Source of the DNA: Sorex araneus
Lineage: Eukaryota; Chordata; Mammalia; Eulipotyphla; Soricidae
Direction: 5' to 3'
Assembly (NCBI RefSeq): GCF_027595985.1
Contig: NC_073313.1
Span: 99,249,552 to 99,313,551 of the forward strand
Length of the DNA: 64,000 nt
Position 1 is the first letter of the stretch. Each line of letters opens with the position of its first letter. Shown here piece by piece: positions 45,889-56,889 of this stretch. The notes beneath the pieces are model-generated. The model was not told the origin of the DNA. It searched no databases and saw only the letters and a list, made by a program, of their open reading frames with translations. A program made the position numbers and the translations under genes.

Positions 45889-46237
45889 CTTTCTGTAAGG
45901 GTTTGTTGTGCTTGTAAGGGTTTTTCTTGTCTTACAGTAGCACCTTTATTCCTTCTTTTAGGTTTGGTTTTGAGTCTATGAAGTTCCTGAGTTGTTGTTT
46001 ATCTGCAAAATAGTGTATCATTCCTTCGAGTTTGAATGAGAGTTTGGCCGGATAAAATATTCTTGGTGAAGTGTTCATTTAATTGAGTTTTTTCACTCTA
46101 TACCACCACTGCCTTCGGGCTTGGAGGGTTTCCTCCGATAGGTCTGCTGTGAATCTAAGGGAATTTAATCCCTTTGAATGTGATTTCTTTCTTCGACCTT
46201 GCTGTTTGCAGTATTGTGTCTCTATCTGTTACGTTCA

Positions 46238-46909
46238 TCATCCTAACCATGATATGTCTTGAGTTTTTCTGTTAGGTTCTATTTTAGCTGGCACCCTTCT
46301 GGTTCCTTGAATCTGGATGTCTGCATTCTCCAGCTCTGGGAACTTTTCAGCAATGATTTTTTTGACTGTGGCTTTTTCATTGGGGTTGGTTCCCTGTCCT
46401 TCTGGTACTCCGATGATTCTAATGTTGTTCCTCTTGAAATCATTCCCTAGGACTCTGTTTCTCCCTAGAGCTATTTTGAGGTCTCTCCCCATTGATTTTT
46501 GTTCCCTGTAGGCTTTCTGCAGCTCATCTTCAAGCTCACTGATTCTCTCTTCAGCTATACCCCTTCTATTGTTGAGGGAACCCACTGAGTTTTGTAATTC
46601 ATCTACCGAATCCTTTATTTGTGACATTTCCTTTTGTAGGTTTTTTATTTCTTCTCTCATTTCTTCCCGTAATTTCTCGGCTGTCTGTTGTATCGTTACT
46701 GTCAGGTCCTCCTTTAACTTGTCAGTCCTTCCATTGAGTTCATTGAACATCTTCAGGTTTTCACCTTTGCATTCTTTATCAGAGAGCTCAAATTTGTAGG
46801 AAACATCTATTGAGGCATCTGGACTCCTTTCATCATTTTCTCCTTGTGGCAGGGATTTGCGCTGTTTCTTCATATTGTGGTGGTATGGAAGAGGGACCTT
46901 CAAGTTCAC
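46238..46909 (-). pseudogene. L1 ORF1 (nucleic-acid chaperone), largely open
   Basis: ORF1p is the trimeric RNA-binding partner of ORF2p. This frame of 223 codons, read from minus 46909, shows a charged N-terminus ('KKQRKSLPQGENDERSPD'), a long heptad-rich coiled coil (about residues 55-140, e.g. 'LREEMREEIKNLQKEMSQ') and the RRM start ('NNIRIIGVPEGQGTN', 'KIIAEKFPEL'). The C-terminal domain continues to about 45990 in other frames. The real ATG probably lies slightly upstream. Confidence 0.9.
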
Positions 46910-46910
46910 C

Positions 46911-47241
46911 TCTGGTTGCGAGAAAGGATTCTGAATGGGCTTGGCCAGTGGTGATCAATTTCTTCTGTAGCCCCTCTAGAACATGTCCCTCTCTGATGTT
47001 CCTCTAATCTTTACGTGAGGCTTCAAGTGATGCTTTTGAGAATGGGCTCCTTTACCTTTGGCTTGAAAAGCTGCTTATATTCATTGGTACTTTTGAAAAT
47101 TGGAATTAGCTAGCAACCTATTGGAGAACTGCTTTTTGGACAGCTAAGATGATACTCGGGGACATAGGTGATGAACACGGAGATGTACCGAATAATTGCT
47201 TCGTATTTGGAAAATATGTGCGGCAGCGTGAGCGGCCGCCG
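46911..47241 (-). promoter_or_regulatory. L1 5' UTR (likely internal promoter)
   Basis: Between the ORF1 start and the TSD. The outermost 21 bp on the minus strand are GC-rich (ggcggccgctcacgctgcc). By analogy with other mammalian L1s it should hold the internal Pol II promoter, but I see no tandem monomers, and it is shorter than the human L1 5' UTR (about 900 bp), so the promoter call is inference. Confidence 0.55.
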
Positions 47242-47418
47242 CATGCACCCTACTCTTGCTGGTAAAAACCACTGGCATGTTGTTGGAGATTGATAGTTCA
47301 GAACTTTGTCATATGCTTGAGCCTCCAGAGTTTCTTCGTTCTAAAGTTGATGAAGCTGTAGCTGTACAAGTTCATGAAGCTTAAGAGCCTGCCCAGAAAG
47401 TTGTGAACACTGCCACCA
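47242..47418 (+). pseudogene. PABPC1 (pseudogene): PABPC1 processed pseudogene, part 3 (MLLE domain)
   Basis: 'MHPTLAGK' then '[20 protein letters not shown]' and '[11 protein letters not shown]'-like text, with 'EPAQKVVNTATI' at the end: the C-terminal MLLE domain with one in-frame stop (HEA*EPAQ). It ends at 47418 where an old SINE begins. No 3' UTR match was found beyond. Confidence 0.93.
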
Positions 47419-47770
47419 TCACCTGGAGAGATGGTACAGTCGTTAAAACACCTGTCTTGGGGGCTGGAGTGATAGCACAGCGGGTAGGGCGCTTGCCTTG
47501 CACGCGGCTGACCCGGGTTCGATTCCCAGCATCCAATATGGTCCCCTGAGTACCGCCAGGGGTAATTCCTGAGTGCAGAGCCAGGAGTGACCCCTGTGCA
47601 TCACCGGGTGTGACCCAAAAAGCAAAATAAAAAACACCTGCCTTGCATGCACCTGATCAGGGTTTAATCGCTGGCACCATATATGTCCCCTTGAGCACTA
47701 TCAGAAGGGATCTTGTGTACAGAGCCAGGAGCAAGCCCTGGGAAGTGCCTGTGTGGCTCCAAAACCAAAA
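47419..47770 (+). mobile_element. Old SINE split by a younger SINE
   Basis: 47419-47444 ('cctggagagatggtacagtcg') and 47646-47770 ('cctgatcagggtttaatcgctgg', 'tgtggctccaaaacc') are two halves of one old plus-strand SINE, separated by the copy below. Confidence 0.8.
47460..47630 (+). mobile_element. Young SINE nested in a SINE, with TSD
   Basis: Near-consensus copy. TSD aaaacacctgtcttg (47445-47459) and aaaacacctgccttg (47631-47645), 14 of 15. Confidence 0.93.
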
Positions 47771-48039
47771 AAATGGAACTTTGATAGAATGAGTTAGAGA
47801 CTACACCACCTGATTTACTCTTCTGGGAAAGATTGAGGGAACTGATATAGTTTCTTCATTAAATGCTCACTACAGTTCCACAATTAAGCCAACTGGATTG
47901 ATGCATTGTGTTTGGAAAGACAATTAGTTACTAATTTAATTTACTTAGAGATATATATTTATAAACCTTGTGCATTTGAAAGATACATAATTGTGTTTCT
48001 GCATTGTTTTGTGTTTATGTTTAAGAAGTTTAAAATGTA

Positions 48040-49110
48040 ATTGACATATACAATACAGCTATTCAAACAGAAGCACTCAAATGTTTTTAGTACATTAACC
48101 ATTGTAAATTTTACACTTACACTATGGAATAAGAAAATATTAACCCTTGAGCTATTATCTTTTATACTTGTATCCCTTAATATAGCCTTAAACAATGACT
48201 TATTAGCTTTATCTTTCCTTCTATATGTAATATATATGCATGAAATCATATAATATCCTGGTTTTGTAAACTGGCTTATTTCTTTTAGCATAAACTCTCA
48301 ACTATTGATCCATATTGTAATATGTACCATACAATCACTCCACTTTATACCTGACTAATTATTCCTTCATAGAATAAGTATACCCTTTTTTGCTTGTGTT
48401 AGTCAGGAAATGGACATTTGGGGGTCAAAAAATAGTACAGAGGGTAGGGCATTTGCCTTGCATGCAGCTGTACGAGTTCAATTCCAGGTACCCCTATGGT
48501 CCCTTGAGCCTTGCTGGGACTGATCTTTGAGTACAGAGCCAGGAAAAAGCCCCAAACACAGCTGTGTATGACCCACACACCAAAAAACAAAAGATGAAGA
48601 TTTGGATTGTTTTAGCTTCTGGCTCTTAGAATGATCCTGTGAAAAGGGTGACAAGGAGTCACTTATATATATATTTTAGTATATGTTTGAGTGGACTTAC
48701 ATTCTCATCTGGGGGATATACATAACTCACATAAAACACATTACTCAGGTGATGATGTTATTTGACATATATTCTCTTCAGGAAATTACAGACTTTTAGC
48801 AAATGGATGCGCTTTTAGCAACAGAATGCATGAGGATTCTGATATTTTCATATGCGTGTTATTTTTGACAATGTCAGATTTTTTGAAAACATTTTAGAGG
48901 GATTTAAGTGGTATCTCACTGTGATTATGAAGTTTCCTAATGACCAATGATGATAATCATCTTCTTAAATGCCTATTGCCCAATGTTATAGTCTTCCTTG
49001 GAATAAGGCTTACAGGATAACTTGCTCACTTTTATGTGTGGTTGCGTATTTGCTACTGAGCATGTCATTTTTATATTGTGTCCCTTTATATTTTTATCCC
49101 TTATGAGATA
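48040..49110 (-). mobile_element. Ancient L1 (L1M-like), left part
   Basis: Minus strand. Matches the widely shared mammalian L1 3' text: 'tggcttatttcttttagcataa', 'gatccatattgtaatatgta', 'tggacatttggg', 'taatgaccaatgatgat'. Very diverged, so probably older than the insectivoran radiation. Interrupted by a SINE at 48419 and an LTR at 49116; continues after the LTR at 50353. Confidence 0.72.
48419..48592 (+). mobile_element. tRNA-headed SINE
   Basis: 'aaatagtacagagggtagggc', 'gagttcaattccaggtacccc', 'gtgtatgacccacacaccaaaaa'. Confidence 0.82.
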
Positions 49111-49115
49111 CAGAC

Positions 49116-50347
49116 TGTTGGAATATAGCTTTCAATATTTTAGGCCTGACTTTGGTTTGTCCTTTCTCCCTTGCTATAAAGAGTTTAGATTTACCTAGTA
49201 ATAATCTCTAAACATTTTTAGACAACACTGGTATGTCCTGTTCTCCTTGCCACAAGGAGCTTAGGTATATGGGTCACACCCATCAAAGTGCTCCCGAGTC
49301 ACTCCCATTCCTTTGTCTATCTGTAACCACTTCTCTATGCTTTCTTTGCCAACCAATTAATCAGTTTTTTCCCTAATCAGACTCTGTTAATTTGTAAAGT
49401 CAGACCTTTCTAGGACACGGAACTTGTATTATAAATTAATATTGCCTTTCTCCTCTCCTTGTGTCTTTTGAATAATTTACTTTAAAGCAATGTCCTTTTG
49501 GTATGGATAAAGAAATGCAGTTGTTAATATGCTTTTGTAACATGGGATTTAATTGGCTTCAAATATTATTCACTCTCGGGCATCTGCTTTCTCGCTGCCC
49601 TTACTTCTTAGTACGCCCAAAAGCAGGGTCCCGACGAGGGACGGGACGGACCCAGGGCAAGCGGTGAGTTATGTTCTACCCTGGCATCGAGATGGGCCTG
49701 GCCAAAGTGCATAATGCTTAACTATATGTTAAGAGCTTGGTTATGGACAAATGCTGTCATGATCCAAAAGTAACGATGAGACTAGGGCCCTGCTAGGGAT
49801 AGGAAAAACTAATCTGGCCTGAGCACTGAGGTGACCCCAGGAGAGCAATTCTATAAGCTTAATGCATCTCTTGCTATGTCCATACAAAATGATTAATATT
49901 ATGAATACTTATGTGTTAGTTGGACAAGGAGAGGAGAAACACACTCATGGGACTCTGCTCTTACGCGGGTCGTCCTGCTGAAAGAGAATCTGTCCAGGAA
50001 GCAGCATTCCCTGAGGGGAAGAACTTTACCCCTATTGATTGTGACCACACCTATATGTAAGCCCTGACCCCTCATGCTGGGGGATTTAAGGAGGCTGTAA
50101 GAGGGGGCTTGGGGAAGAAGCAGAGAGAGAGAGAGACGGGAGTGTACAGAGGGGAGATTGGAATAAACTGCAAATGAGACCAACCATCCTGGCCCTTGTT
50201 CCTTCCTTCGCCTGCCTTATCATCGCCAGCAATCTCCTCTGGGTGGGGGAAGCAGCTGGAGACTACCGAACACAGACGGTGGGAGAGATAGAGCACCGCT
50301 GCCCTGTACCCAGTGTGGTGCCCCCTTCTTTTTTGTGTGTTTACACA
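49116..50347 (+). mobile_element. Solo LTR of an endogenous retrovirus, with 5-bp TSD
   Basis: Starts TGTTGGAATA and ends GTTTACACA (1232 bp), with cagac at 49111-49115 and 50348-50352. A poly(A) signal AATAAA is at 50162-50167 with a TATA-like 'gggatttaaggagg' at about 50080, giving U3, a short R and a U5 of about 165 bp. Text that looks like the ancient L1 resumes after it ('...gatacagac' then 'tccacaaagatttccctctattctg'), which supports this 3' end over an alternative at 50272. Class uncertain (ERV2/ERVK-like ends; 5-bp TSD seen more in ERV1/ERV3). No gag, pol or env nearby. Confidence 0.75.
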
Positions 50348-50352
50348 CAGAC

Positions 50353-50828
50353 TCCACAAAGATTTCCCTCTATTCTGTATATATTATATATATATATTAT
50401 ATATTATACTTTCACCTTTTTGTGGGGGGAACTCATAAGCAGTACTTAGGAGGAGATCCAGGGACCACAGCCAGTGAAACTCGACTAACTAGACCTGAAG
50501 GTTTAGAGCTTGGGCCACACTACACAGTAGTGCATGGATTGGAAAAACTGGAGCCCACCAGGGAAACTGTGGCCTGTTGGGAGTGTGTCATTCCTTGAAG
50601 TACTTGAGGACTTCCAGGGCTACATCTGGTGCTGGGAGTCAAATATGGTCTTGTACATGATAGACATGTGTCCCTGAGTGTGGAGTCACCTCCTGGCTTA
50701 AATTTTTCTTTAGATTTTTATGGTGTTCTTTGAAGCACAATTTTTTCACACTTGACAAAAGGTCTAAATGTCCTGTGTTTTTTCATGTCTTTGTTATACT
50801 TAAAATCTTTTGACCACTTCTCTTATTT
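50353..50828. other. Ancient L1 remainder, then unidentified
   Basis: 50353-50380 fits the L1 after the LTR. 50379-50413 is an AT-rich low-complexity run. 50440-50828 is unrecognised. Confidence 0.45.
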
Positions 50829-50830
50829 GG

Positions 50831-51075
50831 AATGGAGCGAAAGCAGAGCACGTAGACCATTTGCTTTGCATGCGGCCAACCTGGGTTTGATTCTTCCCTC
50901 CCTCTTGGAGAGTCCAACAAGCTACCAAGAGTATCTCGCTCACAGAGCCTGGCAAGCTACCCGTGGCATATTCGATATGTCAAAAACAGTAACAACAAAT
51001 CTCACAATGGAGACATTACTGGTATTCGCTCAAGTAAATCGATGAACAATGGGACGACAGTGCTACAGTGCTACT
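50831..51075 (+). mobile_element. Long-body SINE
   Basis: 'gaatggagcgaaagcagagcacg', 'gcaagctacccgtggcatattcg', 'caaaaacagtaacaac', 'caatgggacgacagtgctacagtgctac' in two pieces. Immediately followed by a common SINE. Confidence 0.9.
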
Positions 51076-51081
51076 TCTCTT

Positions 51082-51260
51082 ATTTATTCTTTTTTTTCTT
51101 TGCTTTTTGGGTCACACCTGGTGATGCAGAGGGTTTACTCTTGGTTTTGCACTGAGGAATTACTCCTGGCGGTGCTCAGGGGACCATATGGGATGTCTGG
51201 AATTGAACCCTGGTCGGCCGTGTGCAAGGCAAACGCCCTACCCAATGTGCTCCAGCCCCT
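51082..51260 (-). mobile_element. Common SINE next to the long-body SINE
   Basis: Minus-strand near-consensus copy with a shortened head ('gtgctccagcccc'). Imperfect TSD 'ctcttattta(t/c)tctt' at about 51068 and 51262. Confidence 0.9.
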
Positions 51261-51289
51261 CTCTTATTTACTCTTTATATACAAATAAA

Positions 51290-51740
51290 AAAAACCTGGC
51301 CTCTTCCACCCAGATCTCCCGTTTTCCAGTAGCTTGGTGGTCATATTCAGAAACTGTCCCGGCGCCATGTAATCCCATCAATGGCCAACTTCCAGAGACT
51401 ATAAAACCAAGCTCCCAGAAGATAGCAACACAGAGTCTCTTGCCCCCGAACCTAGCTGTCTTCACCAGGACCCCTCGGAGGGGGTGTATTGAGTTTCCCT
51501 CCCCGCTCCGAGAAGAGTCCCAGCAGCCGAAGACCTCCGTAACCCAGCCACAGCCATGCTCAAGGCCCCTCTCCACACATTCGGATGAGCCTCACACTGA
51601 AGGAACCAGCAGAGGAACCCAGGTGTGTGGAACCCGTGGCTGAGATCTCCAAGCCTGCTCGGAACAGGACTGGGTCTCTTCTGCCTAGGTCCCCCATTTT
51701 CCAATAGCTAGCTTCGCAGCCACTCGACATCTTATAGCCT
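51290..51740. other. Unidentified GC-rich sequence
   Basis: About 450 bp, with overlapping frames open on both strands (102 codons minus, 151 codons plus starting in the SINE). The phrase 'ctcccatttttccagtagct' recurs within (51316 'ctcccgttttccagtagctt', 51694 'cccccattttccaatagct'), suggesting an internal direct repeat of about 380 bp spacing. No domain. Confidence 0.45.
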
Positions 51741-51744
51741 AGTT

Positions 51745-51986
51745 CTCCCTCTCGGAGAACCTGGCAAGCTACCATCCTGCCCGCATGGGAGAATAGCCTT
51801 GCAAGCTCCTTGTGGTATATTCATATGCCAAAACCTGTAACAATGATGGGTCTCGTTCCTCTGACCATGAAAGAACCTCCAATGTGGCACCGTTGGGAAG
51901 GTTGAGTAAAGAGAGGCTTCTAAAATTTCAGGGCAAGGACTAATGGAGTCGTTACTGACACCGCTTGAGAAAATTAACGATCAACG

Positions 51987-52017
<31 letters not shown>

Positions 52018-52044
52018 CATGATGATGATGATGATGATAAGAAT
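51745..52044 (+). mobile_element. Long-body SINE subtype, head missing, (GAT)n tail
   Basis: 'ctctcggagaacctggcaagc', 'atatgccaaaacctgtaac', 'cgatcaacgggatgatgatg'. Holds about 100 bp ('ctctgaccatgaaagaacc') also seen inverted at 53510-53600, so a longer subtype exists. Ends in (GAT)n at 51989-52037. Confidence 0.82.
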
Positions 52045-52320
52045 GCAACCAATTTTTGCGTATTTACTTGGTAGCCAGCCAACTTGCTATATTAGTTTAT
52101 AGTTTCTGGGAGTTTTTGTTGACTCTTTAGGGTATTCTATATATATCATCATGTCATCTGTGAATAGTGATAATTTGAGTTCTTCTTTTCCAATTTGAAT
52201 CCCTTTGGTTTGCTTTTCTTGACTGATTTTGCAGCCAGAACTTCCAGTACTATGTTGAATAGAAGTACAAAGAGTGGACATTCTTGACTTATACCTAATC
52301 TCACAGGGAATCTAATACCC
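52045..52320 (-). mobile_element. Old L1 ORF2 piece, inverted relative to the next
   Basis: Minus strand RT region ('[10 protein letters not shown]', motif C; '[18 protein letters not shown]'). The plus-strand L1 begins at about 52325, so this may be a 5' inversion of the old L1 that follows. Confidence 0.75.
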
Positions 52321-52976
52321 TAGGATAAAACCCCATATATATGGATATTTAATTTTAGATAAGACAGCTGAGAACATGAAATGGAGTCAAGATAGCATCT
52401 TCAACCAATGATGCTGAGAAAACTGTATAATTACATGTAAGAAATTAAAACTGCATCTTACACCTCACATGAAAGTCAATTAAAAGTGGACCAAAGACCT
52501 TGAGATCTGACCAGAAACAATACATTACTTTGAGGAAAATATAAGCAGAACAATTTAAGATTCAGAACTCATAATTATTTTCAATGATCTGATGCCACTG
52601 GAAAAGGCAACACAATTGAAAGCAAACAAAATAAAATAGATAAAATTAAAGAGCTTCTGTGAGGCAAAAGAAACATAGACTATAACCAAAAGGCAGCTAA
52701 CTGAATGGGAAACATTTGCATTCAACACATCACATAAAGGGTTTATATATCCAGGATATATAAAGTAATCACAAAGAAAAACCAAAATTTTCCAAATACC
52801 TATCAAAATGGTGACAGATAATGACCAGAAGCTTCTCAGATGAAGACAGGTGGATAACCAGTAGGTACATGAAAAAATACTCAGCCTCAATTATATGAGA
52901 GAAATCCAAATCAAGATGACAAAGAGATAACACCTCGCATCAGTGAGGATGTCACATATAAAAAGTAGTAGGAACA

Positions 52977-53147
52977 GGGGCTAGAGCAATAGCACAGCGG
53001 GTAGGGCATTTGCCTTGCATGCGGCCGACCCAGGTTCGATTCCCAGCATCCCATATGGTCCCCTGAGAACCGCCAGGAGTAATTCCTGAGTGCATAAGCC
53101 AGGAGTAACCCATGTACATCGCTGGGTGTGACCCAAAAAGCCAAAAA
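52977..53147 (+). mobile_element. Young SINE with TSD
   Basis: Near consensus. TSD aaaagtagtaggaaca at 52961-52976 and 53148-53163, exact 16 bp. Confidence 0.95.
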
Positions 53148-53436
53148 AAAAGTAGTAGGAACAATCTGTGTTGGTGAAAAATAACTTTCATCCAATTCTG
53201 GTGCAAATGTTGTCTGATACAACCTCTGTGGAAAACAATATGGAGAGTAAAGTTAGGATTGAACTGCCATATGACCCAGGAATTTCCCTTTGGACATCTA
53301 TTCCCAGGATATAAGAACACTCAATAAAAAGTACATATGCACACCATTATTGTGGCACTCTGTATAATAGCTAAGATATAGAATAAACATAGGTGTCCAG
53401 TGACAGATGAATGGATTATGAAGATGTGTTAAAGAT

Positions 53437-53700
53437 AAATATCACTGTCACTGTATCACTGTCATCCCATTGCTTGTCAATTTACTCCAGCGGGCACTAG
53501 TAGCATCTCTATTCCTCCCAGTCCTGAGATTTTAGCAGCATCTTCTTACTCGTCATTCCGAATGATTGGAGGCTCTTTCAGGGTCAGGGGAATGAGACCT
53601 ATCGTTACTGTTTTGGGCATATTGAATATGCCATGGGTAGCTTGCCAGGCTCTGCCCATGTTGGAGAGATACTCTCAGTAGCTTGCCGGGCTACATACTA
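53437..53700 (-). mobile_element. Long-body SINE, longer subtype
   Basis: Minus strand: 'cactgtcatcccattgcttgtc', then about 90 bp found only in this subtype ('gaatgattggaggctctttcagg', compare 51860-51900 inverted), then 'gttactgttttgggcatattg' and 'agcttgccaggctctgcccatg'. Head missing. Confidence 0.85.
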
Positions 53701-54058
53701 TATATATATTACTCTCTATGATTTGTTGTATACTGTCAGAACTCCATCAAATATGGTGTGGTAATTATGAAAAATGGGTAGGAAGTGTCTTATAATATAT
53801 CCGGAAAGCAGCCTGGAGTGTGGCGGCAGTGGTCTTACATATACACAATTTAATACTATGCAGCTGCAAAGAATGATGAAATTATGCTATTTGGTGCAAT
53901 ACGATTGAAACTGGAAGATATCCTGTTGTGTGAAGTAAGCCAGAAGAAGAAAGACAGGTACAGGATAATCTCACTTACCTGTAGCATATAGAATACCGAA
54001 TGATGACATATATAACAGTAAAGGGGGATACCTAGATCACCCTTGACCCCAGTGTTTA

Positions 54059-55228
54059 TTTTTTAAATTATACTTTTAATGAATCACCGTGAGGTACAGT
54101 TACAGACTTACAAACTTTCGTGATTACGTTTCAGTCATAGCCATCCCTCCACCAGTGCCCATTCTCCACCATCAATGTTTCCAGTATCCCTCCCACCGCC
54201 CTTACCCCACCCCACCCCTGCATCTTGTGGCAGGAATATTCCCTTTTACTCTCTCATTTTGGGTGTTATGGTTTCCAATACAGGTAGTAAGTGGCCATCA
54301 TGTTTGGTCTATAGTCTACTGTCAGCACACATCTCCCATCCCGAGTGAGGCCTCCAAGCATCTTTTGCTTGAAGATCCCTTTTATATCCCAGCTGCATTT
54401 TACTCCCGCATGTGAAGCTGGCTTCCAAGCCATGGAGTGATCCTCCTACCCCTTCTCTCTATTATCCTTGGGTGTTAGTCTCCCATTCTATTACTTTATA
54501 TTCCACAAATGAGTGCAGTCATTCTATGTCTGTCCTTTTCTCTCTGACTCATTTCACTGAGCATGATACTCTCCATGGCGATCCACTTATATGCAGATTT
54601 CTTCTTCTCTAACAGCTGCAAAGTATTCCATTGTATATATGTACCAACGTTTCTTTAACTAGTCATCTGTTTTTGAGCACTTGTCCCCCCCCCAGATTCT
54701 GGCTATTGTAAATAGCACTGCAGTAAACATACAAGTGCAGATATCATGTCTACTATATTTTTTTGAATCTCTGGGCTGTATTCCCAGAAGCGGTAATGCT
54801 GGGTCAAATGGGAGCTCAATTTCTAGTTTTTTAAGAAACGTCCATATTGTTTTCCAAAAAGGCTGAACCAGTTGGTGTTCCCACCAGCAGTGGGAATTCT
54901 CCACAGATCCACACTAACACTGGTTGCATTTGTTATTTTGGATGTGTGCCAGTCTCTGTGGTGTGAGATGATATCTCATTGTTTTGTTCTGCATCTCCAT
55001 GATGACTGGTGATGAAGAGCAATTTTTCACGTGCCTTTTGTCCATTCAGATTTCTTCTTTGAGAAGTTTTTTGTTCATTCCACCTCCCCATTTTTTTATG
55101 GGATTTGATGTTTTCTTTTTGTAGAGTTCAACCAGTGCCTTGTATATCCTTTATATTAACCCCTTGTTGGAGGGGTATTGGGTGAATATCCTTTCTTATT
55201 CTGTAGATTGTCTTTGTATTCTGGTCAC
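54059..55228 (-). mobile_element. L1 3' part nested in older L1, with TSD
   Basis: Minus strand, type I 3' UTR and end of ORF2, truncated in ORF2. TSD tgaccccagtgttta at 54044-54058 and 55229-55243, exact (first t may be chance). The host L1 3' UTR resumes right after. Poly(A) tail seen as 'ttttttaaattatacttttaat'. Confidence 0.95.
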
Positions 55229-55690
55229 TGACCCCAGTGTTTAGAGAGGAGAAAGACAAAGAAGGAAATAAGTCTAAAGGATGATAAGGGAATAGGAAGT
55301 AATGGGTGAATAGGCATCAGGGCTTCAGTTATAGTGGTGTTATGGGTAGATGATGTAGCCATATATCCAAAACACAGACTCAACAAAACTGAAAACATGA
55401 GATCTAAATTACAACCACTGAAAGTTTGTAATATGCCTGTCAAATTGATATAAAAGGATAGGGTAGGGGAGGAAAATATGTGAATACTGCTGGAAGGAGT
55501 TGACACTGTTGGTGGGACTACTGTTGGAATACTATATGCCTAAAACTCAACTATCAAGAACTTTATGAATCACAGTTCTTTATTTAAAAATAAATTGTAA
55601 ATATCTTTTGAAAAATTCAAGGTACCTGTATTTTATTTCATGAGCTTATAAGTTTATTTTTATATTTATTTATTTCATCCCTATATTCTT

Positions 55691-56482
55691 TTTTTTTTTA
55701 ATTTTATTTATTTTTAATTAGAGAATCACCGTGAGGGTACAGTTACAGATTTATACACTTTTGTGTTTATACTTCCCTCATACAAAGTTCGGGAACCCAT
55801 CCCTTCACCAGTGCCCATTCTCCACCACCCGTAAACCCAGCGTCCCTCCCACCCTCCCCAATCCCATCTCCCCCCCACCCCACCCTGCCACTGTGGCAAG
55901 GCATTCCCTTCTGTTCTCTCTCTCTAATTAGCTGTTGTGGTTTGCAATAAAGGTGTTCAGTGGCCGCTGTGCTCAGTCTCTAGCCCTCATTCAGCCCGCA
56001 ACTCCCTTCCCCCACATGGCCTTCGACTACAATGTAGTTGGTGATCGCTTCTCTGAGTTGACCTTTCCCCGGAACGTGAGGCCAGCCTCGAAGCCATGGA
56101 GTCAACCTCCTGGTACTTATTTCTACAGTTCTTGGGTGATAGTCTCCCACTCTGTTATTCTATATACCATAGATGAGTGCAATCTTTCTATGTCTGTCTC
56201 TCTCTTCCTGACTCATTTCACTCAGCATGAAACTTTTCATGCCCATCCACTTAACTACAAAATTCTTGACCTCCTTTTTTCTAACAGCTGCATAGTATTC
56301 CATTGTATAGATGTTCCAAAGTTTCCTCAACCAGTCATCCGTTCTGGGGCATTCGGGTTTTTTCCAGATTCTGGCTATTGTAAACAGTGCTGCGATGAAC
56401 ATACATGTGCAGATGTTGTTTCGATTGTACTTTTTTGCCTCTCTGGGATATATTCCCAGCAGTGGTATTGCTGGGTCAAATG
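55691..56482 (-). mobile_element. L1 3' end with 16-bp TSD
   Basis: Minus strand, type I 3' UTR and last ORF2 codons. TSD tcatccctatattctt at 55675-55690 and 56483-56498, exact. Confidence 0.95.
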
Positions 56483-56727
56483 TCATCCCTATATTCTTAA
56501 TTTTTGCATGTGCTCAAAATAAAGCTCCAAGTGCTTTGATTGCCTCTTTAAGCTGTTCCAGCACCATCTGCTGAAAAGATTTATTTCCCATTATTGATGA
56601 CCTTGGATATTGTAAAAATATCTTTTACTGTCCAGAAAGAGAATGAATGGATTAATGTGTCAGCTTCCCATGCAGCTAACCATATTTCTGCTCCTAGCAT
56701 CGCATGGACCATGAGCACCAGTAAACC

Positions 56728-56885
56728 TGGAGAGAACTTAGAGCAAGTAGGGCTCTTGTCTTACACTCACCCAACCTGAATTTGATCCCCATCACTCCTA
56801 TGTTGTCCCCCAAGTCACACCAGAAGTATTCCTGAGTATGTTGTCATAAGTAAGCCCTGAGCACAGGGTCCCAAAACAAACCCCC
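56728..56885 (+). mobile_element. tRNA-headed SINE, old
   Basis: 'cctggagagaacttagagcaag', 'cctgaatttgatccccatcac', 'cctgagcacagggtcccaaaac'. Confidence 0.72.
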
Positions 56886-56889
56886 CCCC

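Larger units (their letters stand above)
41630..47241 (-). mobile_element. Nearly full-length L1 (5.6 kb) with type II 3' UTR and 5' UTR
   Basis: Minus strand. Poly(A) tail at 41631-41650; shared terminal stretch to about 41770; C-rich tract; module Y to about 42090; ORF2 from about 42100 to 45888; ORF1 about 45950-46910; a 5' UTR of about 300 bp ending in GC-rich 'ggcggccgctcacgctgccgc' (47221-47241 complement). Imperfect TSD catgcactctact (41617-41629) and catgcaccctact (47242-47254), 12 of 13 identical. The element is one insertion into PABPC1 retrocopy sequence, and both ORFs are broken by stops and indels. Confidence 0.93.
52325..55605 (+). mobile_element. Old plus-strand L1 3' half, carrying three insertions
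   Basis: ORF2 C-terminal text (52340-53430), late ORF2 and 3' UTR (53760-54058), and the 3' UTR tail (55244-55605, 'cagttctttatttaaaaataaa'). Interrupted by a SINE (52977), a long-body SINE (53437) and an L1 (54059). Frames all broken. Confidence 0.85.

Noticed and set aside
50261..50277. Alternative LTR 3' end at 50272 (ccgaaca|cagac)
   Set aside because: Also gives TG...CA with a cagac repeat, but the ancient L1 target resumes only after 50352.
51188..51643. 151-codon frame starting in a SINE
   Set aside because: Starts in antisense SINE text, has no domain, and another long frame overlaps on the opposite strand.
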